Below are positions 32,140-43,374 of a DNA stretch of 64,000 bases, piece by piece. Location of the stretch: contig CAUYUJ010009846.1 of the NCBI GenBank assembly GCA_963575745.1, positions 62,001 through 126,000 of the forward strand. The letters run 5' to 3'. The notes below the pieces were generated by a model. The model was not told the DNA's origin and did not search any database. It saw only the letters and a program-made list of their open reading frames with translations. The position numbers and the translations under genes were made by a program. The first letter of the stretch is position 1. Each line of letters begins with the position of its first letter. This stretch comes from Prorocentrum cordatum. Lineage: Eukaryota; Sar; Dinophyceae; Prorocentrales; Prorocentraceae.

Positions 32140-33850
32140 CCGTCTTGGGTCATATCGGGCGCCTCGTAGGCTTCTCCTGAGGGCCATCTTTGGTTGTCTT
32201 GGGCCTCATTTCGGGCCCCACGTCTGGTCCTCTGGGGCCGTCATGGGCAGTTCTGGGGCGGTCTGAGGGCATCTGGAGGACCTCATGGGGCAATCTTGAT
32301 CGTTGGGGCCGTCTTGGACGCTTCGAAGGGCAAGACATCGAATCCGCTGAAAATGGTAGTTCTCCGCAAGGTAGTGTGGCGATGTTTGCTTGACGGATCC
32401 CTCTAGGGGATCTCCGTGGAGCTCTGTGGATGCGTTCGGGGTGCTGGTCGGGCATCGGGGGCGATTTCTGGAGCCGGCTTTGGCCTTCTGGGGTGCTTCC
32501 TGGGGGGCCAGTAACGATTCTGCGGGGGAGCGATTCTGCTGGCTTCCAGGGCCGTTTTGAGGCCGCGTGGGTGATTCATTGGCTGACGCCGCACCGCCGA
32601 CCCCTTGGGGCGGCAGTGAGAGAGAACAACGGAGTTTGCGCAACGCGCGCGGGCTCTGGGGAATCTTAGGGTTCTTATTGTTCTGGGGAATCTTCGGGAA
32701 TCTGGGGAATCTGGGTTTTAGAAATGTTCGAAACTGCTTTGTGGGGGAACAAACATGGGGAATCTCAGGGTCTAGCTTCCTGGGGATTTCGTCGGGGGCG
32801 GTGGGCGGCTCGCGGCTCTGCTTTTGGGCTGCGAGGGGCTCTCCTGGCAACCTTTTTGAGGCCTCTTCCAGGGGGACGTGTGCAGGCTCCCTGGGGTACT
32901 TCGCCACCGAGTTCCTGTACAAGGCGTTCTTTTGCAAGCACGTCGTCTTCGGCACCGCCTGATCCCGAGGCTTTGCCTCCTCCTGGCCTTGCCGTGAGGC
33001 CGCTCTACTTCTGCCCCCCCTTTTGTTAATTCAAGCTTCGCGCGGCCCGCTTAGCTTCGACTGGAAGAGGTGCGGTCTCGACCCGCGAATCAAACAAGTG
33101 CAGGCCCCTGGGAGCCTTTTTGGGGGCCTCTCGGGGGCCTCGTGGGAGCCTCTTGGGGGCCTACAGGTGGGGGCGCGCGCCAAGAAACCAGCTGGATTTT
33201 GCCCGGGTGTCTTGGGCTTCTTGGATTTTGATGGGCTCCCAATCAGATCTCGACGATGTTCGATCGACACATGTGGATTTTCACGGCACAAGTCGCGCAT
33301 TTCAGGGTTGGGTTTCTTGCGGAGGCGCCTTGTGGCCGAGACCCCCCTGCAGTGGCGCCTCCTCAGGGTTTTCCGGGGCCGAGTGCTCGAAATGTTCACT
33401 CGTGTTCCCCCTCTGGGCCTCCTCTTGGGGCTGTCCTGGGGCCCTCCTGGGTCGTTTTGGAAGCTTCTGGGGCCGCCTTGGGGCCCTCTTGGGCCGTTTC
33501 GGAGCCCTATTAAGGGGGGTTCTTGGGTTATCCTGGGGCGATCTTGAAGGCTTCTTGGGCCGGTGTGGGCCTCGTGAAAGCCCAAGAGGCGACTGTGCTA
33601 AACAGAGACGCTTTCCCTACGGAGTGGGACGATTTTTGCTTTTGGAGGGCGTCTTGGGACGCCTCTTGGTGGCTTGTTGGGGCGTCTGGGGGCCTCTGAG
33701 ACCGTCTGGAGGCAATCTTGGGCGTCTTGGAGCGATCTCTCGGCGACTCGTAGCCTTCTTGGACCGTCAACGGGGGCCTTTTGGGGCCTTCTGGGCCAGT
33801 CTTGGGGCCCCCTGAGGCTCCAAGGGTGCAGCCCGACACCTTTGCCCCCC
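32140..33850. repeat. Degenerate CTTGGGGCCTC minisatellite, block 2
   Basis: Scattered copies of TTGGGGCCGTCTTGG and GGGGGCCTCGTGGGAGCC in otherwise unique sequence. The motif phase is too irregular for a clean tandem array. ORFs here are compositional. Confidence 0.6.
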
Positions 33851-34109
33851 CCCCCCCCCTCCAAACCGGCCGGGCCGGGCTTCCGGGGGAGGTGTTTGGG
33901 GAGGGGGGAGCATCTCACACGCCGTGACCCCAAGGGGTCGGCGGAGTTTGTCAACCGTCTTTGGCCGTTCGGGGGCCTGTGTGGGGCCGCTGCGGGGCCG
34001 CTGTGGCCCCTGGGAGACCAGAGGCCTTCCTCCCAAGCCCACGCAGGCCGCTTTGGATTTATGTGAACAGCTCTATGGGTTCGTGGGAACGAAGGGCGCC
34101 CGTGCAGTG

Positions 34110-34900
34110 GCGCTGTTTGGACAGCCTGCTCTCGCATCTTCAAGAAACACTCTAGCAGAAAGGGCCATCACTGAAGAGCCCTTCATAAAAAATATGGTCA
34201 GTGCCGAAAAAACTGTGACCAATAATCCTTCCTGGGGAGTCTTTATACAAGAACCTTTTCGTGACGCAGTCTTCGACAAGGCCTCCGTATTCAGGGTTCG
34301 ACAAGAAGGGTCCGTTTTGAGAAGCCATTACCAAGGAATGTGTAGTAACCGAACTGTTCTGAAGGACCCCTTCTCAAGAGCAACCGTTACAACATGATCC
34401 TCAGAGAAATTCCCACATAAGCAATGGTTACTATGGGATCTGTCGTGGACAACCCTTAATATTGAACCTGTCTTCAGGGCGGAGTCCTTAGTAACGCGTC
34501 CTTGCTGAATAACCCAGGAAAGAACAACCTGCACGATGGAGCCTTTTTTCACCAATGAGTCCTTCAATAGGACTCCATGAGGCAGAGTCATCACTGACGA
34601 GTCCTTCGTGAAGATTCCTGAAGTGGCGAGGGCGTCGGCTTCTTCAGAACTGTTGTGTTCATGCTGTTGTTAGGAAATATTGCAGCGTCGGCAGGCGAGT
34701 TTGGGGTTCAGGAGCCGACCATCTGGACTGATTTGTTGTCAGGAGTGTCCAGTAACAGTTCCTTACAAATGAGCATTTTTTATTGGAGAGTCTTGAAGAC
34801 AGAGCACCTTCGAAGGAGCTTTTGCTGAGGACTCCTTCGTAAAGAGTCCTTGTTGGAACAATTTCAAACGCACAACATCCTGGTTGTAGAACCCTTCACG
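34110..34900. repeat. Irregular repeats around GAGTCCTTCGTGAAGA, AT-richer
   Basis: Variants of AGAGCCCTTCATAAA, GGAGTCTTTATACAAG, GACGAGTCCTTCGTGAAG and GACTCCTTCGTAAAGAGTCC recur on both strands, many with internal dyad symmetry. The block is lower in GC than its surroundings. No gene. Confidence 0.55.
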
Positions 34901-35719
34901 GGAAACCCTTTTGAACGTCTTCCAAGTTCACCAGGCGAGGTTTCCAAATGTCCAAGACAATTTTTCAAGAAACATCACGAAAAAGGATAACACGACGTCC
35001 CCTGACTTCTCAGGACTTTCAGAATCCATGTGTTCTGTTGTGGTGGCTGTCTGTTGTTCAAGCGTGTTCAGCTCGAGGCGCCGTTCGTCGACACCCCAAG
35101 TCGCACCTTAAGCTGCGTTGGGCACTTCGTCATGGCTCAATCACAGAGTTCGCTCGTTCGGAACCTGGAGTTGCAACAAATACGGGCGTCCAGCCTCCCA
35201 CTCGCCCATGTGAACACACACGTATATGTACATGCATCTACATACATAGATACATGTGTGCACGCGAGACCGAAGTAAAACGTGAGGTGCCCCAGCGGGA
35301 AATTCGAGTTCGGTCTCGGCCCATGCCGTGCGTGACGCTCGTGCGAGGCGAGGCGTAGTTGCGCGAGCTCGTCCTCCAGTGCATTTTCGTGACGACACGT
35401 TCCTCTGAAGATTCTTCTGGGAATCCGATCCCTCTGAAGATCCCTTCGACTACTCCTGACCTGCGCACGTGGCTTCTGCGGTCTCGCGGAGTGCTCTGCC
35501 CCCCCCAAATAAGATAGTAGTTCGCCTATCTCGGCAAAGTTTCGGACAGTCCTCCGCCAAATGTGTCATGCAAAGTGGGGCTGGACGCGTGTCCGCGCAG
35601 AGTTTATCTCTGCTCCGCCTGCTCCACCAGTTGTCCGTCCTCTTGCGCGCAGGCCGCAGGCCCCTTTGCCACGGCGACGTAGAGGCCAAGCCAGGCAGGA
35701 AACGGGTCGCTCCCGCCCA

Positions 35720-35965
35720 CGCCGTGGCATGTGGTTGTCCCGACAGTTGCCCAAATGATTCGGACGGTTGTCCCGCTCCCGATGATTGTTTGGACGGCTG
35801 TTCTGGTGGTTGTCCGAATGGTTGCCCCATGGTTGTCCCGACGGTTGCCCAGCTGGTTGTCTCGATTGCTATGCCGATGACAGTCCCGATTGTTGTCCTG
35901 TTGGTTGTCCTGGTGATTGTCGCGATGGATGTCCCGATGGTTGTCCCGATGGATGCGCAATGCGA
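35720..35965. repeat. CCCGATGGTTGT minisatellite
   Basis: Units of 11-12 bases (GTTGTCCCGATGG, GTTGCCC). A short relative sits at 37,715-37,770. Confidence 0.8.
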
Positions 35966-36129
35966 TCGACAGGCATGGTGACAGCGACATCGATACACTG
36001 ATACCGAGCCCAGTACAGTGTGATATTGGTGTATTGGCGCGTGTATGTGCACATGCTTATACACACGATCAGTTGGTGCTTCGTTTGTTTTTGGGTGGTC
36101 TGGGGGTGCTGGGGGGATCGACCACATAC

Positions 36130-36185
36130 ACACATAGCTATATATATATATATATATACATACATACATATATATATATATACAC
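36130..36185. repeat. (TA)n tract
   Basis: TA/CATA run immediately left of GTAGCACCCCGCAATTGCGG. A paralogous string lies at 44,644. Confidence 0.9.
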
Positions 36186-36269
36186 GTAGCACCCCGCAAT
36201 TGCGGATAAGAGTGAGGGGACGGGCGCGGGCGCGGGCGACGCGGGCGTCGTCGAGCCGGCGGACCTCGT

Positions 36270-36600
36270 GGCCCCCACCTCCTCCTCCTCCTCCTCTTTT
36301 CCGTCTCCTCCTCCCCCTCCTCCTCCTCTTCTTCGTCCTCGTCCTCATCGTCATCGTCATCTTCCTCCTCCACCTCGTCCTCCTCCTCTTCTTCCTCGTC
36401 CTCCCTCTCCCCCCCTCGTCCTTTCATCATCGTCCTCCCATTGTCGTCCGTCCCCTCATCGGCCTCCATCATCGTCCTCCCATTGTCGCCCATCATCATC
36501 ATCCTCCCCTCCTCCCCCTCCTCGTCCTCCTCCTCCCCCTCCTCCCCCTCCTCGTCCTCCTGCTCGTCCTCCTTTTCTTTCTCCACATTCTCCTTACATC
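36270..36600. repeat. CTC/TCC/GTC-rich microsatellite
   Basis: Long imperfect pyrimidine tract mixing CTC, TCC and GTC. The long Pro/Ser/Leu ORFs are artefacts. Confidence 0.9.
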
Positions 36601-36837
36601 CTCTCTTCTTCCGCGTTCTTCTCGTCCCCTGTTTACTCCTCCTGCCTCCCCCTCCTTTCCCAAGATAGCTGCAACGCAATCCTTTTTTCCACTTTATGCT
36701 CCCCGCCTTCTCTGATCAAGGCAATTCGCCAGGGCAGAGTTGCTGGACGGGCTGGTGTGGATGCGCGGGGCTTGAAGAGGTCCTTGCGGGCTCAGACGGC
36801 ATTCAAAAATCCGCCGCCGCGCTTGTGCGGCATTGGT

Positions 36838-37150
36838 TTATTCAGTGAACGTGGTTTAGGTCGCGCCGCGGGTTCTCCACCGGGAACGAATGCAAAACAT
36901 GCCCGCCGCAGGCGCCGAACAATGTGGTTTGTACCCTGAACGTGGTCGCGGGTGGGCCGCGGGCTCTCCACCTGAAACGAATGCATAAGATGCCCGCCGC
37001 AGGCACCGAAAAATATGGTTTGTACCCTGAACGTGGTTTGGGTCGCGGGCTGGTGGCGAGTTGGTCACGGGGGGAGTTGCGGCCTCTTCACTTGGAAGGA
37101 ATGCTTAAATAGCCCGCCGCAGGCGCCGAAAATGGTGGTTTGTACCTTGA
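36838..37150. repeat. Tandem repeat of about 92 bases (3-4 units)
   Basis: GAACGTGGTTTGGGTCGCGG recurs at about 36,848, 36,940, 37,030 and 37,150. Each copy is followed by GCCCGCCGCAGGCGCCGAA and a TGGTTTGTACCCT end. Confidence 0.85.
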
Positions 37151-37590
37151 ACGTGGTTTGGGTCGCGGGTGGGTCTCGGGTGGGTCGCGGGGTAGGTCGC
37201 GGGTGGGTCGCGGGTGGGTCGCGGGTGGGTCGCGGGTGGGTCGCGGGTGGGTCGCGGGGTGGGCCGCGGGCGGGTCGCGGGGTGGGTCGCGGGGTGGGTC
37301 GCGGGGTGGGTCGCGGGGTGGGTCGCGGGGTGGGTCGCGGGGTGGGTCGCGGGTGGGCGCGGGTGGGTCGCGGGTGGGTCGCAGGGTGGGTCGCGGGGTG
37401 GGTCGCGGGTGGGTCGCGGGGCGGGTTGCGGGTGGGACGACGACAACAAACAACAACAACAAACAACACACAACAAACAACAACAACACCAACAACAACA
37501 ACAACGAGAATCCGCACCGCGGAATTCCACTTCAGCCACGCACCCAGGGACAGTCAATGACCGTTCGGCCCCCTTCACTCTGATATATAT
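37150..37590. repeat. Compound repeat: (GGGTCGCGGGT)n plus (CAA)n, copy 1
   Basis: Many GGGTCGCGGGTG units, then a CAACAACAA tract (37,439-37,504), then GCACCGCGGAATTCCACTTC and TGACCGTTCGGCCCCCTTCA. The same three parts in the same order lie at 44,785-45,232. Confidence 0.9.
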
Positions 37591-37712
37591 GTATATGTAT
37601 GTATGTATATGTATAGTTGTATATAAATATATATCTGTGCATAGCGATCGATATATGTATATATATATATATATACACATATACATATACATATACATAT
37701 ATATATATATAT
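37580..37712. repeat. (TA)n/(GTATAT)n tract
   Basis: TA-rich self-complementary run directly after the compound repeat. Confidence 0.9.
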
Positions 37713-37874
37713 GTATTGGTTGCCCCGATGGTTGCCCCGATGAGTGCCCCGATGGATTCACAGTGAGACCAGCATGCCCAGATCGGCCCTGCCTTTCTCG
37801 AGTGGCGCACGTTGGGCCAGAGCCCCAAGGCAATGCCAGCCGTTGCCGCAGGAGCGCCCACCGGGAGCCCCAAG

Positions 37875-38040
37875 AAAGCTCCCGTCCTCGATGGACGACG
37901 CTCGATGATCGATGATCGAGGGTCGAGGCTCGATCGATGATCGAGGCTCGATGATCGAAGCGGGGATCGATGATCGCAGTGGGGGTCGAAGTGGGGATCG
38001 ATGATCGAAGCTCGATGGCCGATCCCCGCCTCGATCGATG
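37875..38040. repeat. TCGATGATCGAGGC minisatellite
   Basis: Short palindromic units CTCGATGATCGA repeated with GGGATCGATGATCG variants. Confidence 0.85.
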
Positions 38041-38069
38041 CTTGTGTCCACGAGCGTGCGCCTGACTCT

Positions 38070-38310
38070 CTTCCTTCTCCCCTTCTGCTCTTCCTGCTCC
38101 ACCTCCTTCCCGTCCTCCTCCCCCTCCTCATCCTCATCCTCATCCTCCCCCTCCTACCCCTACCCTACCCTTCCTACCCCTCCCCCTCCTCCTCCTCCTC
38201 CTCCTCCTCCTCCTCCACCTCCTCCTCCTCCTCCTCCTCCTCCTCCTCCCCTCATTTTCCTCCACCTCCTCCTACTCCTCCTCCTCCTCTTGCTCCTCCC
38301 CCTCTCTCCT
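38070..38310. repeat. (CTC)n microsatellite
   Basis: Long CTC/TCC tract with CTACCC interruptions. Confidence 0.95.
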
Positions 38311-38809
38311 CGCATGCGAGACAACTCGCCACGTCGTAGCCCAGGTTGCTCGACGCGCGAGCGCATCGCCTCAGGGTGCGACCTGAACGGTGTTTTGGTG
38401 ATCTCGTGGACTGGTTTCGTTTCGATTCCGCTTTGCAGCGAAGGCGAATTGAAGACAAAACGAGGGGGAACGAAAGCAAAACAAGACGAAAAACATTGCT
38501 TAGGTCGATCCCTGGATCGCCTATGCCGCGCCGCGATGGCAAAAAGTGCCCACGAGCGTCCCACATCTTTCCCTGGTGCCGGTTTCGCATCCCGAGCCGT
38601 TTTTGTCGACGGCCCCGGGGTCCCGCGATGGCTCCCAGAGGCCGCAGCGTTCAAACACTTCCCGTCCGTGCTTCCTTCACGACGTGTGCATGCCCTCAGG
38701 CGGCGGGAGTTCTACACGCTTTTTTTGCGAGGGCGGCGAGGCAGGGGAAGTCTGCGCTAGCGGCAATGCCTAAACGGAGGTGCCGTTAGAGCGACAGGTG
38801 CCACCATGC

Positions 38810-38990
38810 AAGCCCAGAGATCCGACGTCGTGAATTTTTCAATGCGGGGTCACTGGACCCCAATCCAAGTCCGTTTTTTTCATCTTGAGTCGGTTTCTTG
38901 ACGGCTCCGAGGCCCAGCAGGGGGCCCTGGAGGCCGAGAACTGGGAAAAACGTCCGTCGTGATTGATGTCCATGCTGCGGATCTCGTTTG
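38810..38990 (-). mobile_element. Family B TIR element, copy 2 (reverse)
   Basis: The left edge AGCCCAGAGATCCGACGTCG is the family-B terminus. The interior (CATCTTGAGTCGGTTTCTTG, GGGGCCCTGGAGGCCGAGAA read through small gaps) is the reverse complement of the copies at 22,060 and 49,421. The right edge near GCGGATCTCG is degraded. Confidence 0.7.
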
Positions 38991-39191
38991 GAGAGAGGGA
39001 GCAGGAGGAGACGCGGCCGAAAGAGGGGGGCGGACGAGGCAAGCCGCTCATGGAGGGCGGGTCACGCCCCGAGCGTGTGGCGACGGGAGCGCTGCACGCC
39101 CAATGGCCACGGGCCTGGCGCAGTGATCAGTGCCGGCCCCTAGTAGCGGTGCACACGCCCCCGCATGGCTCGGCCAGGAAGGCATCTACAC

Positions 39192-39352
39192 TTAAGTCGG
39201 GCCTGTCCCTCTACAAGAGGGATATGCAAAGAAAGTCAAACACATAATCAGGGAACGACTATTTGAATATGTTTGAGCATTCTTGGAATATTTTCGGTGT
39301 ATCTTTTAATTTTCGCCCCAGGTCCCCCTGTAGGGAGACAGGCCCGACTTGA
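39192..39352. mobile_element. Family A TIR element with perfect 8-bp target duplication (161 bp)
   Basis: Ends TTAAGTCGGGCCTGTCCC and (inverted) TCAAGTCGGGCCTGTC. ATCTACAC flanks both sides (39,184-39,191 and 39,353-39,360). The core is AT-rich and non-coding. This copy fixes the family's boundaries. Confidence 0.93.
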
Positions 39353-39730
39353 ATCTACACCACTCCTGGGGCCAGGACGCAGTGAGAACAAGAGGGCCCC
39401 CTAACCCTAAGAACACGATGAAGACGTGGCCTCACTCACGACCCTGCGGGCCCCTAACCCTAGGAACGCGATGAAGGCGTGGCCTCACTGAGGTCCCCGT
39501 CGTTCACATCAGGCATCGTACGTCTGGGCGGCTTGGCACGGTACATCTGCAGAGGAAAAAGACCCCATCCCTAACGTTTTTCTGGCCCTCCTCACTGGGG
39601 TCCCCCTCCCACAGGGTCAGGGGGTCCTCTTTTGGTCCATCAAGGACGGGCCAGGCCTGGGGCAGAGGATGTGCATAGCTCTCGTTGCCCTATGTCTGGG
39701 ATCCCTCCATTCCCGCCTCGATCGGCGGCC
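39353..39730. other. No gene; short direct duplication
   Basis: CCCTAAGAACACGATGAAG at about 39,403 and CCCTAGGAACGCGATGAAG at about 39,459, each followed by GCGTGGCCTCACT-type sequence, form a 55-60-base duplication. Confidence 0.6.
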
Positions 39731-39734
39731 CTCG

Positions 39735-39865
39735 GCGCCGTCGTTGGCGTCGTCGCCGCCGCCGTCGTCGGCGGGATCGCATTCGTCGCCGCCGCCGTCG
39801 TCGTCGTCGTCGCCGCCGCCGCCGCCGTCGTCGTCGTCGTCGCCGCCGCCGTCGTCGTCGCGATC
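39735..39865. repeat. (GTC)n/(GCC)n microsatellite
   Basis: GTCGTCGTCGCCGCC units. Val/Ala and Arg homopolymer ORFs are artefacts. Confidence 0.9.
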
Positions 39866-39996
39866 GACGCCTGGGCCCCCCTCGCCGCGCGGGGGGTGGG
39901 GCTTCCCGCGGCGCGAGGACGCGCGGCTGCGGTGCACGGCCCTGCTCGCTTGGAAGGCTGCCCGGCGCCCCCCCCCCGCTGGGCCCGCGCTGGCAG

Positions 39997-40159
39997 TACG
40001 TCGGGCACGTCCCTCTGCAGGGGGCATAGTCCAGGATAGTGGAAAAATAGTCTGTGGAGGATATTTCGATCATTTTGGATAATGGTTGGTTGATTATTTT
40101 TCATTATTTGTTGTTCTTCTTCCCAAACCTCGCCTGCAGGAGGACATGCCCGACCCAAC
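39997..40159. mobile_element. Family A TIR element (163 bp)
   Basis: Left TACGTCGGGCACGTCCCTCT and right GGAGGACATGCCCGACCCAA. The flanks GCTGGCAG (39,989-39,996) and GCTAGCAG (40,160-40,167) match at 7 of 8. Confidence 0.88.
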
Positions 40160-40248
40160 GCTAGCAGGCCTCGTTGGCGGCCGGACCGCGCGGCTCTCCT
40201 CGGACTCAAACGGTGCCGAGCCGAGGGCGTCCTCGAAGAAGAAGGAAC

Positions 40249-40416
40249 GCCATAAACATAAGCTGTTGGCGCGATCCGCGCGGATTTCTTGGAACTGCGC
40301 TGGGGCCCCCCGGCGGCGCATCCGGCGCCGCCCCTGGCGCGCGGAGCGCGCCAGGGAGCGCGCCCAGCGCAGACCCAAGAAATCCGCGCGGAGCACCAAA
40401 AGGTTATGTTTGTGGC
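40249..40416. mobile_element. Foldback element F with arms of about 50 bases (168 bp)
   Basis: The left arm from 40,249 (GCCATAAACATAAGC, then GATCCGCGCGGATTTCTTGG and CTGCGCTGGGG) is repeated inverted at 40,367-40,416 (CCCAGCGCAG, CCAAGAAATCCGCGCGGA, TTATGTTTGTGGC). The centre holds a second palindrome CTGGCGCGCGGAGCGCGCCAG, read with small gaps. It could fold almost end to end. Non-coding. Confidence 0.85.
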
Positions 40417-40734
40417 TTTGTTCTGTTTCTGTACACGGCCAGGGGCTGCCTTGGCGCAGCGTAGCGCGCCGCCGGTTCTGGCCCACCGCGCCTCGGCGCG
40501 ACACGCCGACCATGTCCCCGCCCCAAGCGTTAAGTCGGGCCTGTCCCTCTACAGGAGGAATATTCAATCATAGTCAAGAGTAGCCTGGGGCCGATGTGTT
40601 TGAGTCATGCTTGGATCTTATGGGGGCGTGTTTGAATTTTTCCCCACATCCTGAGTGGGGTTCTTGTTTTCCCAGAACACCCTCTCCTTCCCACCCACCT
40701 CCCGCTCCATCTTCCATACAGCACAATATTATTC

Positions 40735-40985
40735 CTACCACACACACCATACCATACCATAGTTCCTACCACACATACCATACCATACCATACCATACCA
40801 TACCACACCATACGTACCATACCGTACCATACCATACCATGGCGTACCATAGCATACCATACCATATCACACCAATGCCACACCGTACAATACCATACCA
40901 TACCTCCAGTACCATACCATACCATATCATACCATACCGTACCATACCATACCTACCATACCATTCCATACCACTCCATACCATA
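40735..40985. repeat. (CATAC)n microsatellite
   Basis: Pentanucleotide ACCAT/CATAC units with scattered changes, inside the 1.3-kb TIR unit. Confidence 0.95.
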
Positions 40986-41705
40986 CTATTACATGGTTTC
41001 GTGCCCCTCCCACCCCTCCAGGGAGGCCCCGCCTGAGCGAGGAGGGTATCGGAAACCATACTATTTACATGGTTTCGTGCCCCTCCCACCCCTCCAGGGA
41101 GGCCCCGCCTGAGCGAGGAGGGTATCGGAAAACCATACTATTTACATGGTTTCGTGCCCCTCCCACCCCTCCAGGGAGGCCCCGCCTGAGCGAGGAGGGT
41201 ATCCGGAAAACCATACTATTTACATGGTTTCGTGCCCCTCCCACCCCTCCAGGGAGGCCCCGCCTGAGCGAGGAGGGTATCCGAAAACCATACTATTTAC
41301 ATGGTTTCGTGCCCCTCCCACCCCTCCAGGGAGGCCCCGCCTGAGCGAGGAGGGTATCCGAAAACCATACTATTTACATGGTTTCGTGCCCCTCCCACCT
41401 CTCCAGGGAGGCCCCGCCTGAGCGAGGAGGGTATCCGAAAACCATACTATTTACATGGTTTCGTGCCCCTCCCACCCCTCCAGGGAGGCCCCGCCTGAGC
41501 GAGGAGGGTATCGGAATACCATACTATTTACATGGTTTCGTGCCCCTCCCACCCCTCCAGGGAGGCCCCGCCTGAGCGAGGAGGGTATCCGAAAACCATA
41601 CTATTTACATGGTTTCGTGCCCCTCCCACCCCTGCAGGGAGGCACCGCCTGAGCGAGGAGGGTATCCGAAAACCATACTATTTACATGGTTTCGTAGCCC
41701 TCCCC
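40981..41705. repeat. 77-bp tandem array (about 9.4 units)
   Basis: Units start CCATACTATTTACATGG, continue TTTCGTGCCCCTCCC and GCCCCGCCTGAGCGAGGAGG, and are nearly identical until the last unit, which diverges. Because 77 is not a multiple of three, each unit opens the same short peptide in successive frames. These are not genes. Confidence 0.95.
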
Positions 41706-41905
41706 CCTTCCAGCGGGGCCCCGCCAAAGCGAGGAGGGCATCAAGAAAATGGGCCCCACGAAACCGTTAACCTCTTTATGTGGGGAACTCCGTTAGCATA
41801 ATTCTAACAAATTGTTCGTCCAACATCCGCCTGTAGGAGGGCACGCCCGACTTCCGCCAAGCGCCAGTGTCTTGAGCTTTTCTCCGGCCTCGGCGCGGAG
41901 AAGGA

Positions 41906-42030
41906 GGGGAAGGAGGAGGAGGATGGGGGGGTGAAGGAGGAGGAGGGGGGGGGGGGAGAAGGACGAGGAGGAGTAGTAGGAGGAGGAGGAGGAGGAGGAG
42001 GAGGGGGGGGAGGAGGAGGAGGGGAAGAAG
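41906..42030. repeat. (GAG)n microsatellite left of LINE copy 3
   Basis: GAG tract with G runs, ending about 20-25 bases before the truncated LINE. Confidence 0.92.
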
Positions 42031-42049
42031 AGGGTCGGGGAATTCTCTC

Positions 42050-43343
42050 CCAGGATCGAGTGCCTCTATCGGCAGTGGCTGAAAACGCATCTGCCAGCCT
42101 GGGCGGGGTTTAAAATCGCCAGCCACCTGAAGTACTTAGGCCTACAAGTCGGGCCAGGAGCTGGTCAGGCTTCCTGGATTGCCCCCATCGCGAAGTGGAC
42201 CACCCGTGCCACTGCCATCGCTGCCGCTGGTGCGCCGCCGCCGATCACATCGATGCTCTACGATAGCCGTGCTCTGTCCACACTGTCGTATGTCAGCCAG
42301 TTCCAGCGTCTCCCCTTTAAGGAGGTCGCACAGGTTGAGCACCGACTTTTCGAAATGATGTTCAAGATGCCTCACTGCTGTCTCTCGACAGCCGACTGGC
42401 TCCACCTTCACGAATGGGGCGGCCCCAAAGTGAAGAGCGCCATTCTCATGAATTTAACGACGCTAGTGCGCGCCTCGCTCAACACGCTTGGTATTTGGGC
42501 CGAGCTTTCAGCAACTCTTGCGCAGCGTGCGAGTGCCTGCCCATCGCTGCCTTTCTCTGCGGGCAGCACTATCCAGATTTTTGGTCAGGCCCGTGTCTGG
42601 CGCATGAGCTACAAGAAGCAGCCAACGGGTTCCAATCTCATATGCAGTGGAAATCCGCAGGGCCCAAGGCGGTCGAGGCTGCTAGTACGGCGATGCTGGA
42701 AGGCGACAAAGTCCAGCGTGCCGCTCTCGCTGCACTCAACACCCACCTCTTCCCTTCCACCCTCGCCCGTGATTTCTCTGCTCGGCTCCTCCACTTGTTC
42801 CCCAACTCCGCTCGGTCCATCAATCGCATCCCATGGAGCGAAGTTCGTCGGTATATAGTGATGTGCCCCACCTCCTGGGGCAACAGCTTCTGCAAGACCT
42901 GTGCAGGAGCTTGGACGACCGACAGCAGGTTTCAGAGATACAGGCACTCTTGCGTGTTCCGGTGCGGAGGTCCAGACAGGCAGAGTCACTACTTTGAATG
43001 TCGCCAGATGGACTCTTTGCTTCGCGAAGCCCTGAATCTGCCTTTCTTCTCACACTGCCCAATTCACCGACTCGGCCTTCTGTCCCCCACCCCTCTCGGT
43101 TTCAGCTATCTTGTTGCCGCTCATCAACTTTACTGTCTCGCCTCCTCCCGTCCTTCCCTCCCTTACAGCTCTGCCGATGCCGATGCTCTGCTCCCTGCCC
43201 TCTCCTCATCAATCGCTGGACTGTCTCGCGCTGCCCTTCGAGAGAGCAGCACGACGGGAACCAGCAGCACTTCCAGCACAACGCAGCAGGAGCGCCCAGC
43301 AGCGGACGCCCGTGCTGCCGCCGCCGACATCGCTGAGGATTGA
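42050..43343 (+). pseudogene. LINE copy 3: 5'-truncated RT thumb and zinc-finger remnant
   Basis: Begins inside RT just downstream of the palm: QWLKTH.PAWAGFKIASHLKYLGLQVGPGAG read in pieces (about 42,070-42,160), equivalent to CYLGVHIGPGA in copy 1. A helical thumb follows (42,250-42,460), then a shift to another frame near 42,460-42,500. The second frame (to TGA 43,341) carries GAWTTDSRFQRYRHSC and the finger CVFRC...HYFEC (42,951-43,005), aligned with copy 1's C-terminus. The 3'UTR is about 30 bases before (GAG)n. No endonuclease or catalytic RT motif is present. Dead on arrival through 5' truncation, a common LINE outcome. It belongs to the copy 1 type, without RNase H. Confidence 0.85.
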
Positions 43344-43374
43344 TGAACTTGACCCGATGGTACGAGCGCAGGAG

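Larger units (their letters stand above)
40530..41856. mobile_element. Family A TIR element enlarged to 1.3 kb by tandem arrays
   Basis: The left end TTAAGTCGGGCCTGTCCCTC and the right end GGCACGCCCGACTTCCG pair as family-A termini. CCAAGCG flanks both (40,523-40,529 and 41,857-41,863). About 140 bases of ordinary family core follow the left end, then (CATAC)n, then the 77-bp array, then a short right core. Second case in this window of a family-A unit holding long tandem arrays. Confidence 0.8.

Noticed and set aside
40981-41705. Regular repeats resembling a CRISPR array
   Set aside because: Units are contiguous without unique spacers, the genome is eukaryotic, and no cas genes are present.
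41069-41801. A series of overlapping ORFs with the same short peptide
   Set aside because: Each is the 77-bp unit read in a new frame; typical tandem-array artefact.
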